A program made the position numbers and the translations under genes. The notes beneath the pieces were generated by a model. The model was not told the DNA's origin, did not search any database, and saw only the letters and a list, made by a program, of their open reading frames with translations. From RPQJ01 sp963793005 (GTDB lineage: Bacteria > Pseudomonadota > Gammaproteobacteria > Steroidobacterales > Steroidobacteraceae), in NCBI GenBank assembly GCA_963793005.1, contig CAWBYP010000007.1:1-40536 (forward strand): DNA of 40,536 nucleotides. Reading direction: 5' to 3'. Shown here piece after piece: positions 22,390 through 30,352 of the stretch (its first letter is position 1; each line of letters begins with the position of its first letter).

Positions 22390-22791
22390 TCAGGCGAGGC
22401 GCGCGAGTTGGGCGGTGTCGGCGTACTGCTGGAAGCGCACGATCTTTCCCCCATCGACCCACCATGAATGCACGGCCTGGCAGTAGAGCGTGGCGCCGCT
22501 CTTCCTGTGCGTACCGTGGTAGCGAGCAATCACGATCACACGACCGTTCTCTGCGATGAACTCGTCCGGAACCGCCGCGAATCCTTCGAAGATTGCGCCG
22601 AGCCTGCCGAACACGCCTTCGGCGATCTGACTGGCGCCGCGGTAAGGATTGCGATCCGCCAGCGGGTTGCCCTCGGCTTCATTCCACTCGATGCCGTCCG
22701 AGCATAGTGCGAAGGCGGCTTGCGGACTTCCTTCGGCGAGGCTGGCGTAGAAGAACTGGACGACGGACTTGGCGTCGGCTGTGGCGGTCAT
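22390..22791 (-). CDS. NTF2-like (SnoaL-type) protein
   Basis: 133 residues of the NTF2/SnoaL alpha+beta cone fold: VVQFFYASLAEGSPQAAFAL, then IEWNEAEGNPLADRNPYRGA, VIARYHGTHRKSGATLYCQA and HSWWVDGGKIVRFQQYADTA. The last stretch is the usual end of SnoaL-like proteins. These either bind small hydrophobic ligands or act as isomerases or cyclases; the catalytic residues cannot be assigned. It is divergent from the CrtI-like oxidoreductase gene, with which it might share regulation. Confidence 0.88.
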   Translation of the reverse strand: MTATADAKSVVQFFYASLAEGSPQAAFALCSDGIEWNEAEGNPLADRNPYRGASQIAEGVFGRLGAIFEGFAAVPDEFIAENGRVIVIARYHGTHRKSGATLYCQAVHSWWVDGGKIVRFQQYADTAQLARLA

Positions 22792-22904
22792 TGGACGGTC
22801 TCCCCGTTCGGCGAGCAGGTCCTCGATGTCGCGGCGTCGGGAATGGACAAACCTACGCCATGCATGTGAGCCTTGCTGCGAGGCACGCGCCTGGAGACAT
22901 TCGC

Positions 22905-24488
22905 ATGACCGACAAGTACGACGCAGTCGTCATCGGCGGCGGCCACAACGGACTGACCTGCGGCTGCTACCTGGCCAAGGCAGGCATGAAGGTGCTGGTG
23001 CTCGAGCAGTACACCTCGATCGGTGGCATGACCAACACCGAGGAGCTCACGCTTCCTGGCTTCTGGTCGGACACGCATGCTTTCGGTTATCAGCTGGCCA
23101 ATGTGTCCCCAGCGCCGCGCGAGCTCGATTTGGAGCACTACGGGTTCGAGCTGCTGCGCCCCACGATCAACTACTGCCACGTCTTTCCGGACGGCACGGC
23201 ACTGAGCGTGTTCAGGGATCTCGAGCGCTCATGCGAAAGCGTGGCCCGTAGCTCGGCGCGTGACGCCGAGGCGTATCGCCTGATGTGCGCGCGCTTCGCA
23301 GCGGGAGCGAACGCGTTCGCCACGGCCGTCAATTCGCCGCCGCAACCGCTGTCAGAGCAGATTGCGGCGTTCGCGTCGACGCGCGACGGGCTCGACGCCT
23401 ACCGGTTCGAGCTGCAGTCCTTCCGAGCGTGGGCGCGGCAGACGTTCGATGCGGAACGGACGCAGGTCCTGCTGGGCACCTGGTGCTGCCACGTCGGCCT
23501 GTCGCCCGACGATGTCGGCGGGGCCGCCGCGGCAACCGGTTTCGCCGGCCTCATCCAGCATCACGGCAACAACCTGGTCAAGGGTGGCATGCGTCGACTC
23601 GCGCATGCGCTGGCCGGTTGCCTCGAGGCGCACGGCGGCAAGATCCGGACCAGCGCCAAGGTCGAACGGATCATCGTCGAGCGCGGCCGCGCCGTGGCCG
23701 TGCAGCTGGCCGGAGGCGAATCAATCGACGTCGACGGTCTGGTCGCTTCCAACGTCGATCCACAGCAACTCGTGCTCGAACTCCTCGGGGAACCGGTAGT
23801 CGGCTCGGACATCGCACGGAAGATGCGCGGCTATGAACTCGGCGAGTCGGTTCTGGTCATCTACGTCGCGCTGGACGGCCCGGTTCACTACAAGGCCGGC
23901 GACGAGGCCGATGGCGCGGCGTACGTCCACCCGGCGCCATCGCTGGACTCCCTCTCTCGCAACTTCCAGGAGTGCCGCGCCGGCTTGTTGCCGTCGCGGC
24001 CGTTCGCGCTGCTTTGCAACGACTCGGCGTGCGACCCGATGCGCGTGCCGCCGGGCAAGGCGCTGATGAAGTTTGTCGTGCAGCCGGTGCCGTACTTGAT
24101 CCGTGGCGATGCCGCAGGTGTCATCCCGGGCACCGACTGGCATGCGGTGAAAGAAGCATTGGCCGATCGCGTCATCGACCAGACGTGCGAGCACTACATC
24201 CCCGACCTGCGCCGGCGCATTGCCAGCCGCGTCGTGCACAGCCCGGTCGATCTGCAGGCTCGGCTGCCAAGTGCGCGGCACGGCACGATGACGCACGGCG
24301 CGTTCTTGCCCTACCAGGCCGGGGCGTTGCGGCCCATTCCGGAAATGGGGCTGTACAAGTCACCGGTCGGCAACGTCTACCTCTGTGGTTCCGGCAGCCA
24401 TCCGGGCGGCGGGGTGTCGATGGCGCCGGGGCGCAACGCTGCACAGGTCATTTGCTCGGACAGATCACTGGCATTCCCATCGGCCTGA
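22905..24488 (+). CDS. CrtI-like FAD-dependent oxidoreductase
   Basis: 527 residues from ATG 22905 (GGAG nine bases upstream). The N-terminal Rossmann motif is VVIGGGHNGLTCGCYLAKAG (residues 8-27), then VLVLEQYTSIGGMTNTEE, the FAD-binding start of phytoene desaturase-like proteins. NLVKGGMRRLAHALAGCLEA lies mid-protein, and the C-terminal VYLCGSGSHPGGGVSMAPGR closes the FAD site. The family oxidises or isomerises isoprenoids, carotenoids and other hydrophobic compounds. No carotenoid genes lie nearby, so the substrate is open. A hairpin follows the stop. Confidence 0.88.
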   Translation: MTDKYDAVVIGGGHNGLTCGCYLAKAGMKVLVLEQYTSIGGMTNTEELTLPGFWSDTHAFGYQLANVSPAPRELDLEHYGFELLRPTINYCHVFPDGTALSVFRDLERSCESVARSSARDAEAYRLMCARFAAGANAFATAVNSPPQPLSEQIAAFASTRDGLDAYRFELQSFRAWARQTFDAERTQVLLGTWCCHVGLSPDDVGGAAAATGFAGLIQHHGNNLVKGGMRRLAHALAGCLEAHGGKIRTSAKVERIIVERGRAVAVQLAGGESIDVDGLVASNVDPQQLVLELLGEPVVGSDIARKMRGYELGESVLVIYVALDGPVHYKAGDEADGAAYVHPAPSLDSLSRNFQECRAGLLPSRPFALLCNDSACDPMRVPPGKALMKFVVQPVPYLIRGDAAGVIPGTDWHAVKEALADRVIDQTCEHYIPDLRRRIASRVVHSPVDLQARLPSARHGTMTHGAFLPYQAGALRPIPEMGLYKSPVGNVYLCGSGSHPGGGVSMAPGRNAAQVICSDRSLAFPSA

Positions 24489-24503
24489 GCGACCTGCGGC
24501 ACC

Positions 24504-24530
24504 GCGCGGGCTCACATTGTGAGCCCGCGC
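24504..24530. terminator. Bidirectional hairpin between convergent genes
   Basis: GCGCGGGCTCAC (24504-24515), loop ATT, GTGAGCCCGCGC (24519-24530): exact 12-nt arms starting 15 bases after the CrtI-like stop codon. There is no T-run on either side, so it may be a factor-assisted terminator or mRNA-stabilising end and not a classical intrinsic terminator. Confidence 0.6.
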
Positions 24531-24643
24531 CATCACATGCTGTCGTCGGGGGCAGGGCGGCTGGCCCTGGACGGCCGATAACCGACGCGGGAACGGTCGG
24601 GCCGCTCCGCCCCCACCAGTGGCCGCAGCGCGGGTGCCGTTAC

Positions 24644-24693
24644 GGCCGGTCAACACCCGGGCGCAATGCCCCCGGGTGCCAACACGACCGGCC
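24644..24693. repeat. Nested inverted repeat in the convergent gap
   Basis: The outer arms GGCCGGTC (24644-24651) and GACCGGCC (24686-24693) enclose inner arms CACCCGGG (24654-24661) and CCCGGGTG (24671-24678). Together they would form one long, bulged stem. It is 11 bases before the stop codon of the hydrolase gene on the minus strand and may serve as its 3' end. Confidence 0.65.
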
Positions 24694-24704
24694 AACCGCT
24701 GGCT

Positions 24705-26012
24705 TTACGGAATTGGAACCGGGATGTAATCCTCGACAATGTCCTTCCAGCCGAACTGCGACTGGCGGGCGCCAATGCGCACGAATTCCGTGGCCCAATA
24801 GCTCAGCAACGTGCCGTTCGCGTCCTGCGTATAGAACAGGAAGGGCTGCTGGTAAGGAAAGTTCAGGGTCGGGGCGGTTGCCTGGATGCCGCCATGCGTG
24901 TCGTCAGCGCTGACGATGAAACGCTTGTAGCGCTTCGGGTATGCGTCGTTCAGCGCGCCGTGCTCGGTGAGGATCAGTTTGCGGTAGGCCACCGGGTCCA
25001 TTCGACTGCCGTCGCCTTGTGCGAAGAAGCGGTTGGTCGCATCCGAGTCCGTTTCGTAGAACCCCTCGCGGATGGTCGAGTCGTTCTGCAGCCTCCAGCT
25101 TATGATCCCCGTCTGCTGGCCAAAGGCGTTACAACGGCCATCGGCGATGCAGCTTTGAGGATAGAACTGCTGGAATTTCCAGTCATTCTGTCGGGCCCAG
25201 ACCGAGAGCCACGGGATATCGGGACCGCCTGCGCCGGGAGGTTTGCCCAGGTTGACTGCAATCGGGCCAGCGTCGTTGTAAACCGTCAGCTTGGTGTTGT
25301 TGCCGAAGGCGAAGCGAGCCAGGAACGGTGCGAAGGCTGCAGCGCCGACACCGCCCGCGCTATGGCCCATGACCGTGATCTGCTTGGCGTCCGGAAACAT
25401 CTCCCTTGCGACATCCATGCCCGCGCTGACGTTGCGAAGCCCGCGGTGGTAGCGCGTCTTGCCGTAAGGGAAACTCGCATCGTTTACGTCGTTGTCGCCG
25501 CCAAACGTCGAGCCGTCGCAATAAGGCATGTAGACGACCGAGTAGTCGGCAAACGGATTCAGAGCAGAGGTAGGATCAAACACGCCGGGGAAAGGCCCTT
25601 GCGCAGGGGGTGACTGGGCGTCGGCGAGGATGTTGCAGTTGTAGAAGCCCTGCCAGCAGGCGCCGCCGCCCTGCAGGAATATCAACAGCTTCTTGGGGTC
25701 ACCCTGCCGCGTGAACACCGAGTACGGGGTGCCGGCAACACACACCGGACCGTCCGCGCGGACACCCGAAGCTTTGCTGGAATCGGCCGCGTACCGGGGA
25801 TTGAAAGCGTGCTTGATCCAGACGCCTTGCTCACTCTGGGTCGACACCGACGTTCCGAGATACTTGTCGACACCCGCGGCCCGGAGCTCGGCAAGTGCCT
25901 TGGCATTGAGACCGGACACATCGGCACTTGCGGTTCCGCTTACCAGCAGCAACGCCGCCAGCGGCAGTGTCCATCGTATTGAAAGGTTCGACCCGAAAGC
26001 TCGTATTCTCAT
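24705..26012 (-). CDS. Secreted pectinacetylesterase-family hydrolase
   Basis: 435 residues. The signal peptide is plain: RIRAFGSNLSIRW, hydrophobic LPLAALLLVSG, and a likely cut after TASA-D at residue 30-31. The PAE/Notum-type alpha/beta-hydrolase core follows: IFLQGGGACWQGFYNC (oxyanion loop 115-120), YMPYCDGSTFGGDN, and VMGHSAGGVGAAAF with nucleophile S218. The C-terminal ADDTHGG gives the expected histidine. ATG 26012 was chosen because AGGGG is eight bases upstream; another ATG two codons earlier is too close to it. The enzymes remove acyl groups from polysaccharides or proteins; the substrate here is unknown. The protein would act in the periplasm or outside. Confidence 0.87.
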   Translation of the reverse strand: MRIRAFGSNLSIRWTLPLAALLLVSGTASADVSGLNAKALAELRAAGVDKYLGTSVSTQSEQGVWIKHAFNPRYAADSSKASGVRADGPVCVAGTPYSVFTRQGDPKKLLIFLQGGGACWQGFYNCNILADAQSPPAQGPFPGVFDPTSALNPFADYSVVYMPYCDGSTFGGDNDVNDASFPYGKTRYHRGLRNVSAGMDVAREMFPDAKQITVMGHSAGGVGAAAFAPFLARFAFGNNTKLTVYNDAGPIAVNLGKPPGAGGPDIPWLSVWARQNDWKFQQFYPQSCIADGRCNAFGQQTGIISWRLQNDSTIREGFYETDSDATNRFFAQGDGSRMDPVAYRKLILTEHGALNDAYPKRYKRFIVSADDTHGGIQATAPTLNFPYQQPFLFYTQDANGTLLSYWATEFVRIGARQSQFGWKDIVEDYIPVPIP

Positions 26013-26069
26013 TTTCATTTCCCCTGGCTCAGGCATGTCATGTGGCGAGCATTTCGCAACTGACAGCAA

Positions 26070-26443
26070 TTGTGTATGTGTCTATCCCGAAGCGTCCACT
26101 CGCGGCCCGTTAAGCAGGATTATGGAAAACGGGATTGCGAATGAAACGCCGGAATTACAAGCGGTGTCTGGATCGCCTGTAGTCGCTCATGGTCCGGTTG
26201 ACCATGACAGAACCGGCCGTCACTGTAAACCGTGTGTGAGCAGGCGTTGAAGAGTATCCGCGAGTCTGGCCCGACGGACGTCGAGGATTTGCCAGGGCTC
26301 GAGAGGCACTTCTCGATTAGGATCGTGAGCTTGTCTCACCTTCTGGTGCTCTTTGCGTGATCGAGCAGCTTCAGCGGACTCCACGAGCACCGGAACGAGG
26401 GTCGGGCGATAATGTCCACTCACCAGACCGAGGACCACCATCG
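26070..26443. other. Intergenic region with an inverted repeat
   Basis: CATGGTC-CGGTT-GACCATG at 26188-26206 is a 7-nt inverted repeat between divergent genes and could be an operator. On the minus strand a stretch near 26222-26320 reads EVPLEPWQILDVRRARLADT, which looks coding-like, but I do not recognise it and it has no credible start. Nothing else is assignable. Confidence 0.4.
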
Positions 26444-26980
26444 ATGAGCACCCGAAAAGTCTTACTGGCATTCGCCGTTAGCTGGCTGGCTGCGACCGTT
26501 CCGCTCCAGGCCACGTGCGCGGAAACGTCGGCCCAGGCGGTCAAGCAGGCCGATTTCCTGTTTGTGCAGAGCGCAAAGGGAATGAGCTTTGACACGGCGA
26601 CCCAGGAGCTGACCCTGCACGACGTCAGCCCGATCACGCTGTTCTTCTCGGATCGCCCCGAACGCATTGCCGGCAACATGAAAACCGTCGCGTTCGTGCC
26701 GTTCTGGAGCACCGGCACGGACAGCTTCCTGAAGGATCCCCCCAATGCGGATATTTCGATCCTCGAGGGAGACAGTCTGAGGCAGGTCGTGGCAGTGCTG
26801 CAGGCACCGACGCTGTCCGGGAATGACCTCACGTATACCGTCAAGATCATTGACGGCGAGCTGCCAGCCAAGGGTGCGGACGTATCAGTGTTTATCGACG
26901 TCATCGGCATGCCGCTGACTCCCGTGTCGTACGCAGGTGTCGCCCGCCGCAGCTATCGACGCGCGGTGATCTATCACTGA
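26444..26980 (+). CDS. Conserved secreted protein of unknown function
   Basis: 178 residues from ATG 26444 with GAGGA upstream. The signal peptide is KVLLAFAVSWLAATVPLQAT followed by CAE, so it may be a standard or lipoprotein-like leader (A-T-C). The mature part has DFLFVQSAKGMSFDTATQEL, ITLFFSDRPERIAGNMKTVA and DPPNADISILEGDSLRQVVA, a pattern I have seen in proteobacterial hypothetical proteins, then beta-rich sequence ending SYRRAVIYH. No enzymatic motif is visible. The next gene starts 56 bases downstream on the same strand; co-transcription is possible. Confidence 0.7.
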   Translation: MSTRKVLLAFAVSWLAATVPLQATCAETSAQAVKQADFLFVQSAKGMSFDTATQELTLHDVSPITLFFSDRPERIAGNMKTVAFVPFWSTGTDSFLKDPPNADISILEGDSLRQVVAVLQAPTLSGNDLTYTVKIIDGELPAKGADVSVFIDVIGMPLTPVSYAGVARRSYRRAVIYH

Positions 26981-27036
26981 GGTCCGGGTTAAAGGTGCAC
27001 GCGCACTCGAACATGCTGACTGAGAGGTAACAGCCG

Positions 27037-27606
27037 GTGGCACGAATTCTCGGTATTTCCGGCAGCCTGCGGGCGGGTTCCTACAACTCGGCGCTGTTGC
27101 GCGCCGCACAAGTGCTTACGGCCGGTGAGGTGCAGCTCGAGATTGCTTCACTGCACGGGATTCCCCTCTACGACGAGGATCTCGAGCAGCGCGAGGGGCT
27201 GCCGTCTGCGGTCAAGGAACTCAAGGCGAAGGTCATGGCGAGCGACGGCGTAATTCTCGCTACGCCCGAGTACAACAACGGGATTCCGGGTGTGTTCAAG
27301 AACGGGATCGACTGGTTGTCGCGCCCGCCAGCCGACATTCCGAAGGTGTTCCGGGGACGTCCATTCGCGATCATCGGCGCGTCGCCGGGCGGATTCGGCA
27401 CGATCCTGTCGCAGGACGCGTGGCTCCCGGTGCTGCGCACCCTGGGCGTGCGCTTCTGGAGCGGCGGGAAACTCATGGTGTCGCGCGCTTCAAAGGTTTT
27501 CGATGCACAGGGCGAGATCACGGATTCGGGCGTACGCGAGCAGCTTCGCAAGTTCACGCTGGGGTTTGCGGCCTTTGCTTCGGAGAGTGTTGGGGGAGAA
27601 GGGTAA
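27037..27606 (+). CDS. NADPH-dependent FMN reductase (chromate/azo-reductase type)
   Basis: 189 residues from GTG 27037, preceded by GAGAGG at eight bases. The flavodoxin-like fold is clear: GISGSLRAGSYNSALLRAA (FMN-phosphate loop), GIPLYDEDLEQ, and ATPEYNNGIPGVFKNGIDWL (isoalloxazine-binding loop), then FAIIGASPGGFGTI. These cytosolic enzymes reduce FMN, quinones, chromate or azo compounds with NAD(P)H. Length and motifs match the ChrR/YieF group. The physiological acceptor is not known. Confidence 0.92.
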   Translation: MARILGISGSLRAGSYNSALLRAAQVLTAGEVQLEIASLHGIPLYDEDLEQREGLPSAVKELKAKVMASDGVILATPEYNNGIPGVFKNGIDWLSRPPADIPKVFRGRPFAIIGASPGGFGTILSQDAWLPVLRTLGVRFWSGGKLMVSRASKVFDAQGEITDSGVREQLRKFTLGFAAFASESVGGEG

Positions 27607-27764
27607 GGCGGACTCGACCGAGGATTGTTCGAGGGCTGAGCCGTCCCAAGATCCATTTGGCAGAAGAGACGCCTGGCGCGTAGTTCCCCGGATTGCCCAA
27701 GCAGCGGCGGAGAGCGACCGTGGGCGGTGTCAGTTCGTGCTGACGAGCGTCGAGGACATCTGCC

Positions 27765-28148
27765 ATGCGTTACCTCGTGAGAAGCCAGAAGACCGTCGAG
27801 CAGGCGACGGCGGATCTCGAAGCGGCCGTCAAGGCGAATGGATTCGGGGTGCTGCACCAGTACGATCTCAAGAAGACACTGGCCGGCAAGGGGGTCGATC
27901 TCCCGCACGAGTGTCGGATCCTCGAGGTCTGCAATCCACACCAGGCAGCACGCGTGCTCAGTGCCGACATGGGCATGAACATCGCGCTGCCGTGCCGGAT
28001 CTCGGTCTACGAAGACGGCGGCCAGACCTGGATCGGCATGGCGAAACCGACCGCGCTGCTCGCGGGCCTCTCGGAGGCACCGGGGTTGCGCGAGGTGGCC
28101 GAGGAGGTCGAGACGGCCACGATCAGCATGATCGAGCAGGCGAAGTAG
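27765..28148 (+). CDS. DUF302 family protein
   Basis: 127 residues. The family pattern is YLVRSQKTVEQATADLEAAV, NGFGVLHQYDLKKTL, CRILEVCNPHQAARVLSADM and LPCRISVYEDGGQTWIGMAK. The fold is a small alpha/beta dimer; two or three conserved cysteines and the EVCNP loop may bind a ligand. GAGG stands eight bases before ATG. The function is unknown. The gene stands 158 bases after the FMN reductase on the same strand. Confidence 0.9.
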   Translation: MRYLVRSQKTVEQATADLEAAVKANGFGVLHQYDLKKTLAGKGVDLPHECRILEVCNPHQAARVLSADMGMNIALPCRISVYEDGGQTWIGMAKPTALLAGLSEAPGLREVAEEVETATISMIEQAK

Positions 28149-28180
28149 GCGGGACCGCGGGTCGATCGCGCGATTTCAAC

Positions 28181-28909
28181 TCAAGGAATGCTGCGAACGA
28201 GCCAGACACCAAGCGGGAAGAGCACCGCGGTGGCGAGTCCGCAGAGACCCATGGCGAGGCCGGAGAACGCGCCCGCTTCGTCACTCTCCTGAAAGGCCCG
28301 CGCGGTCCCGATGCCGTGCGCGGCGGTGCCGAGCGCGAAGCCGCGGACACTCTGGTCCGTGATGCGCAGCGCGTCGAGGACGTACTTCGCACCGACTGCG
28401 CCGATGATGCCGGTAGACACCACGAGGACGGCCGTCAGCGAGGGCAGGCCGCCGAGTCGCTCGACGATGCCCATGGCAATCGGGGTGGTGACTGACTTCG
28501 GCGCAATCGACAGCAGGGTGACATCGCTTGCGCCCAGCGCCCACGCAATGCCAACCGCCGATACGAGCGCGGTCACGGCGCCGGCCAGCAGCGCGCCGCA
28601 GATGGGCCAGAACGCGCGCTTCAGCTTGTCGAGTTGCGCATACAGAGGCACGGCCAGGGCGACGGTGGCCGGACCCAGCAGGAAGTGCACGAACTGTGCT
28701 CCGCCGAAATAGGTCTCGTACGGCGTCCCGGTCATGCGGAGCATCGCCACGAGCATCGCGACCGAGATCGCGACGGGATTCAGCAGTGGGTGGAACCCGG
28801 AACGACGGTAAATCCAGTAGGCCCCCTGATAGACCAGCAGCGTGAGCGTGAGGAAGAGCAGGGGTCCGGCGGAGAGATAGACCCAGATGTCAGCGAGCGG
28901 CGCGCTCAT
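28181..28909 (-). CDS. lrgB: LrgB/CidB-family membrane protein
   Basis: 242 residues, about eight hydrophobic helices. The diagnostic stretch is SIAPKSVTTPIAMGIVERLG, followed by GIIGAVGAKYVLDALRITD and GFALGTAAHGIGTARAFQES. The start ATG overlaps the stop of the CidA/LrgA-type gene by four bases (ATGA), so the two are translationally coupled. LrgAB/CidAB proteins influence murein hydrolase activity and, in some organisms, transport of pyruvate or glycolate. Which role applies here cannot be told. Confidence 0.93.
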   Translation of the reverse strand: MSAPLADIWVYLSAGPLLFLTLTLLVYQGAYWIYRRSGFHPLLNPVAISVAMLVAMLRMTGTPYETYFGGAQFVHFLLGPATVALAVPLYAQLDKLKRAFWPICGALLAGAVTALVSAVGIAWALGASDVTLLSIAPKSVTTPIAMGIVERLGGLPSLTAVLVVSTGIIGAVGAKYVLDALRITDQSVRGFALGTAAHGIGTARAFQESDEAGAFSGLAMGLCGLATAVLFPLGVWLVRSIP

Positions 28910-29262
28910 GGCGCCCGAGCCTTCAACTGGCGACCGAGCAGCGAGCGCATGACGAGCGCCGTGACCGCAATGGTCAGCACCGTGCTCGCCACCAGCGAGA
29001 CCGAGATTGGCAACCACTCGTTGGCAATCCGGTGCAGGTGCGCCATGACGCCGACCCCGGCTGGTACGAACAGCAGCGACAGATGTCGAAGCAGGCCGCC
29101 CGACGTGTCGCGGAGATCTTCGCTCGCGCCACCTCGCAGGATGAGGGAGACGAACAGCAGCGCCATGCCAGCGACCGGGCCCGGGACCGGGAGGTGCAGG
29201 GCAATGACGGCGATTTCGCCCACCAGCTGATAGACGAGCAGGACGGTCATGGCGGCGACCAT
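28906..29262 (-). CDS. lrgA: CidA/LrgA-family holin-like membrane protein
   Basis: 118 residues with four membrane helices. LVYQLVGEIAVIALHLPVPG, VAGMALLFVSLILRGG and LSLLFVPAGVGVMAHLHRI are the conserved parts. The start ATG 29262 has GGAG six bases upstream; a second ATG four codons later is possible. It is first in a two-gene operon and its stop overlaps the lrgB-like start. Holin-like behaviour is known in the family in Gram-positives; in this organism it is inferred. Confidence 0.92.
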   Translation of the reverse strand: MVAAMTVLLVYQLVGEIAVIALHLPVPGPVAGMALLFVSLILRGGASEDLRDTSGGLLRHLSLLFVPAGVGVMAHLHRIANEWLPISVSLVASTVLTIAVTALVMRSLLGRQLKARAP

Positions 29263-29416
29263 TGATTTCTCCCTGGCGTGGTGCGCAGCTGGATTCTAGG
29301 CGGAAGGAGGCCGGAAGTGAGTGCGTGACGCGCGTGGGCGGCATTGGGGAAATGCGCGCAGGCGGGAGGCTCATCGGATGAGTCAGCGCCATCGCATGCT
29401 GTCGGCCGGCCTGTGG

Positions 29417-30352
29417 CTATTCCGCTGGGATTCGTTCCGGCGACCGTGCAACTCGCCTGACTGTCCAGTATGCGGCAGCGCCGACCAGCAGGCCTCCCAG
29501 CACGTCGCTCAGGTGATGGCCGCCCTGCACCGGCAAGCTCAGTAACGTGCCTAGGCTCAGCGCTATCGCCGTCCAGCCGATCGCGCCGCGGCCCCGGAAT
29601 GCCATGACGACCAGCAGACACAGGGCGGCATGGTAGGAGGGGAAGGCGATCAGCGCGGCCGGCCGCAGCAGGAAGACTTCCATTCCGGCGCCGTCCCGAA
29701 GTTCGAAGAACGCTCGCATGTACGCGCCATCGAACACGACGGCGTGGTGTCCGTAGAAACCCGGGTCCGCCGCGAAGTAGGCCGCGCCGCCGGCACTCGG
29801 CACTATCCAGGAAAGGAGCACGCACAGGATTCCGGACAGGATGACCGCCGCCACGATTTCGCTGGCACGATCGTAACGCTCCGCGTAGCAGTCCCGCAGT
29901 AGAGCGAGCCCGACCAGCAGCGGTGTGATCACGTACAGGATCAACGACGCCAGGCGCAGCCAGTCATTCTGCAGCACGTATTCGTTGTAGCCCTGCCAGT
30001 CGAAACCAAGCCAGCGGTCGATGGCGGCGAACCAGTCATCGCGGATCGCCAGGCCGTTCTCAATGACCAGGTAGCTGAAAACGAAGCCGACCGCGCCGAA
30101 CAGCACCAGGATGTAAACCTCGACGGCGAAGTGCTGCAGGGCCGGCGAAAACCTGTAACGGCGTTGCAGTCGGCCGGCCACGACGAACAATCCCGCGATC
30201 ACCGCGCAGACGGCCAGGTTCGCCGCGCTGAATCTCAACTGGCTGAACGGCAGGACGGCCAGGGCCGCGAGCAGCACCACCGAGATCATCGCCAGGCTGA
30301 AGCGCCGCGAAGCCTGGCCCGTCCGCATCAGCCGTTCAACCCCGCGCGCCAT
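29417..30352 (-). CDS. PAP2-superfamily membrane phosphatase/transferase
   Basis: 311 residues with about six membrane helices. The PAP2 signature appears as FPSYHAALCLLVVMAFRGRG and LPVQGGHHLSDVLGGLLVGA, the PSxH and GxHxxxD boxes of the inositol-phosphorylceramide synthase-like (PAP2_3) branch. These enzymes remove or transfer phosphate head groups of lipids in the membrane. The start ATG 30352 lies inside the last codons of the FAAL-reductase gene (17-base overlap), so the two are translationally coupled and the lipid-acting PAP2 enzyme is probably part of the same pathway. Confidence 0.88.
   Translation of the reverse strand: MARGVERLMRTGQASRRFSLAMISVVLLAALAVLPFSQLRFSAANLAVCAVIAGLFVVAGRLQRRYRFSPALQHFAVEVYILVLFGAVGFVFSYLVIENGLAIRDDWFAAIDRWLGFDWQGYNEYVLQNDWLRLASLILYVITPLLVGLALLRDCYAERYDRASEIVAAVILSGILCVLLSWIVPSAGGAAYFAADPGFYGHHAVVFDGAYMRAFFELRDGAGMEVFLLRPAALIAFPSYHAALCLLVVMAFRGRGAIGWTAIALSLGTLLSLPVQGGHHLSDVLGGLLVGAAAYWTVRRVARSPERIPAE

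Noticed and set aside
26220..26471. 83-codon minus-strand frame with EVPLEPWQILDVRRARLADT
   Set aside because: Looks partly coding but its start would lie within the divergent secreted-protein gene and I recognise no family.
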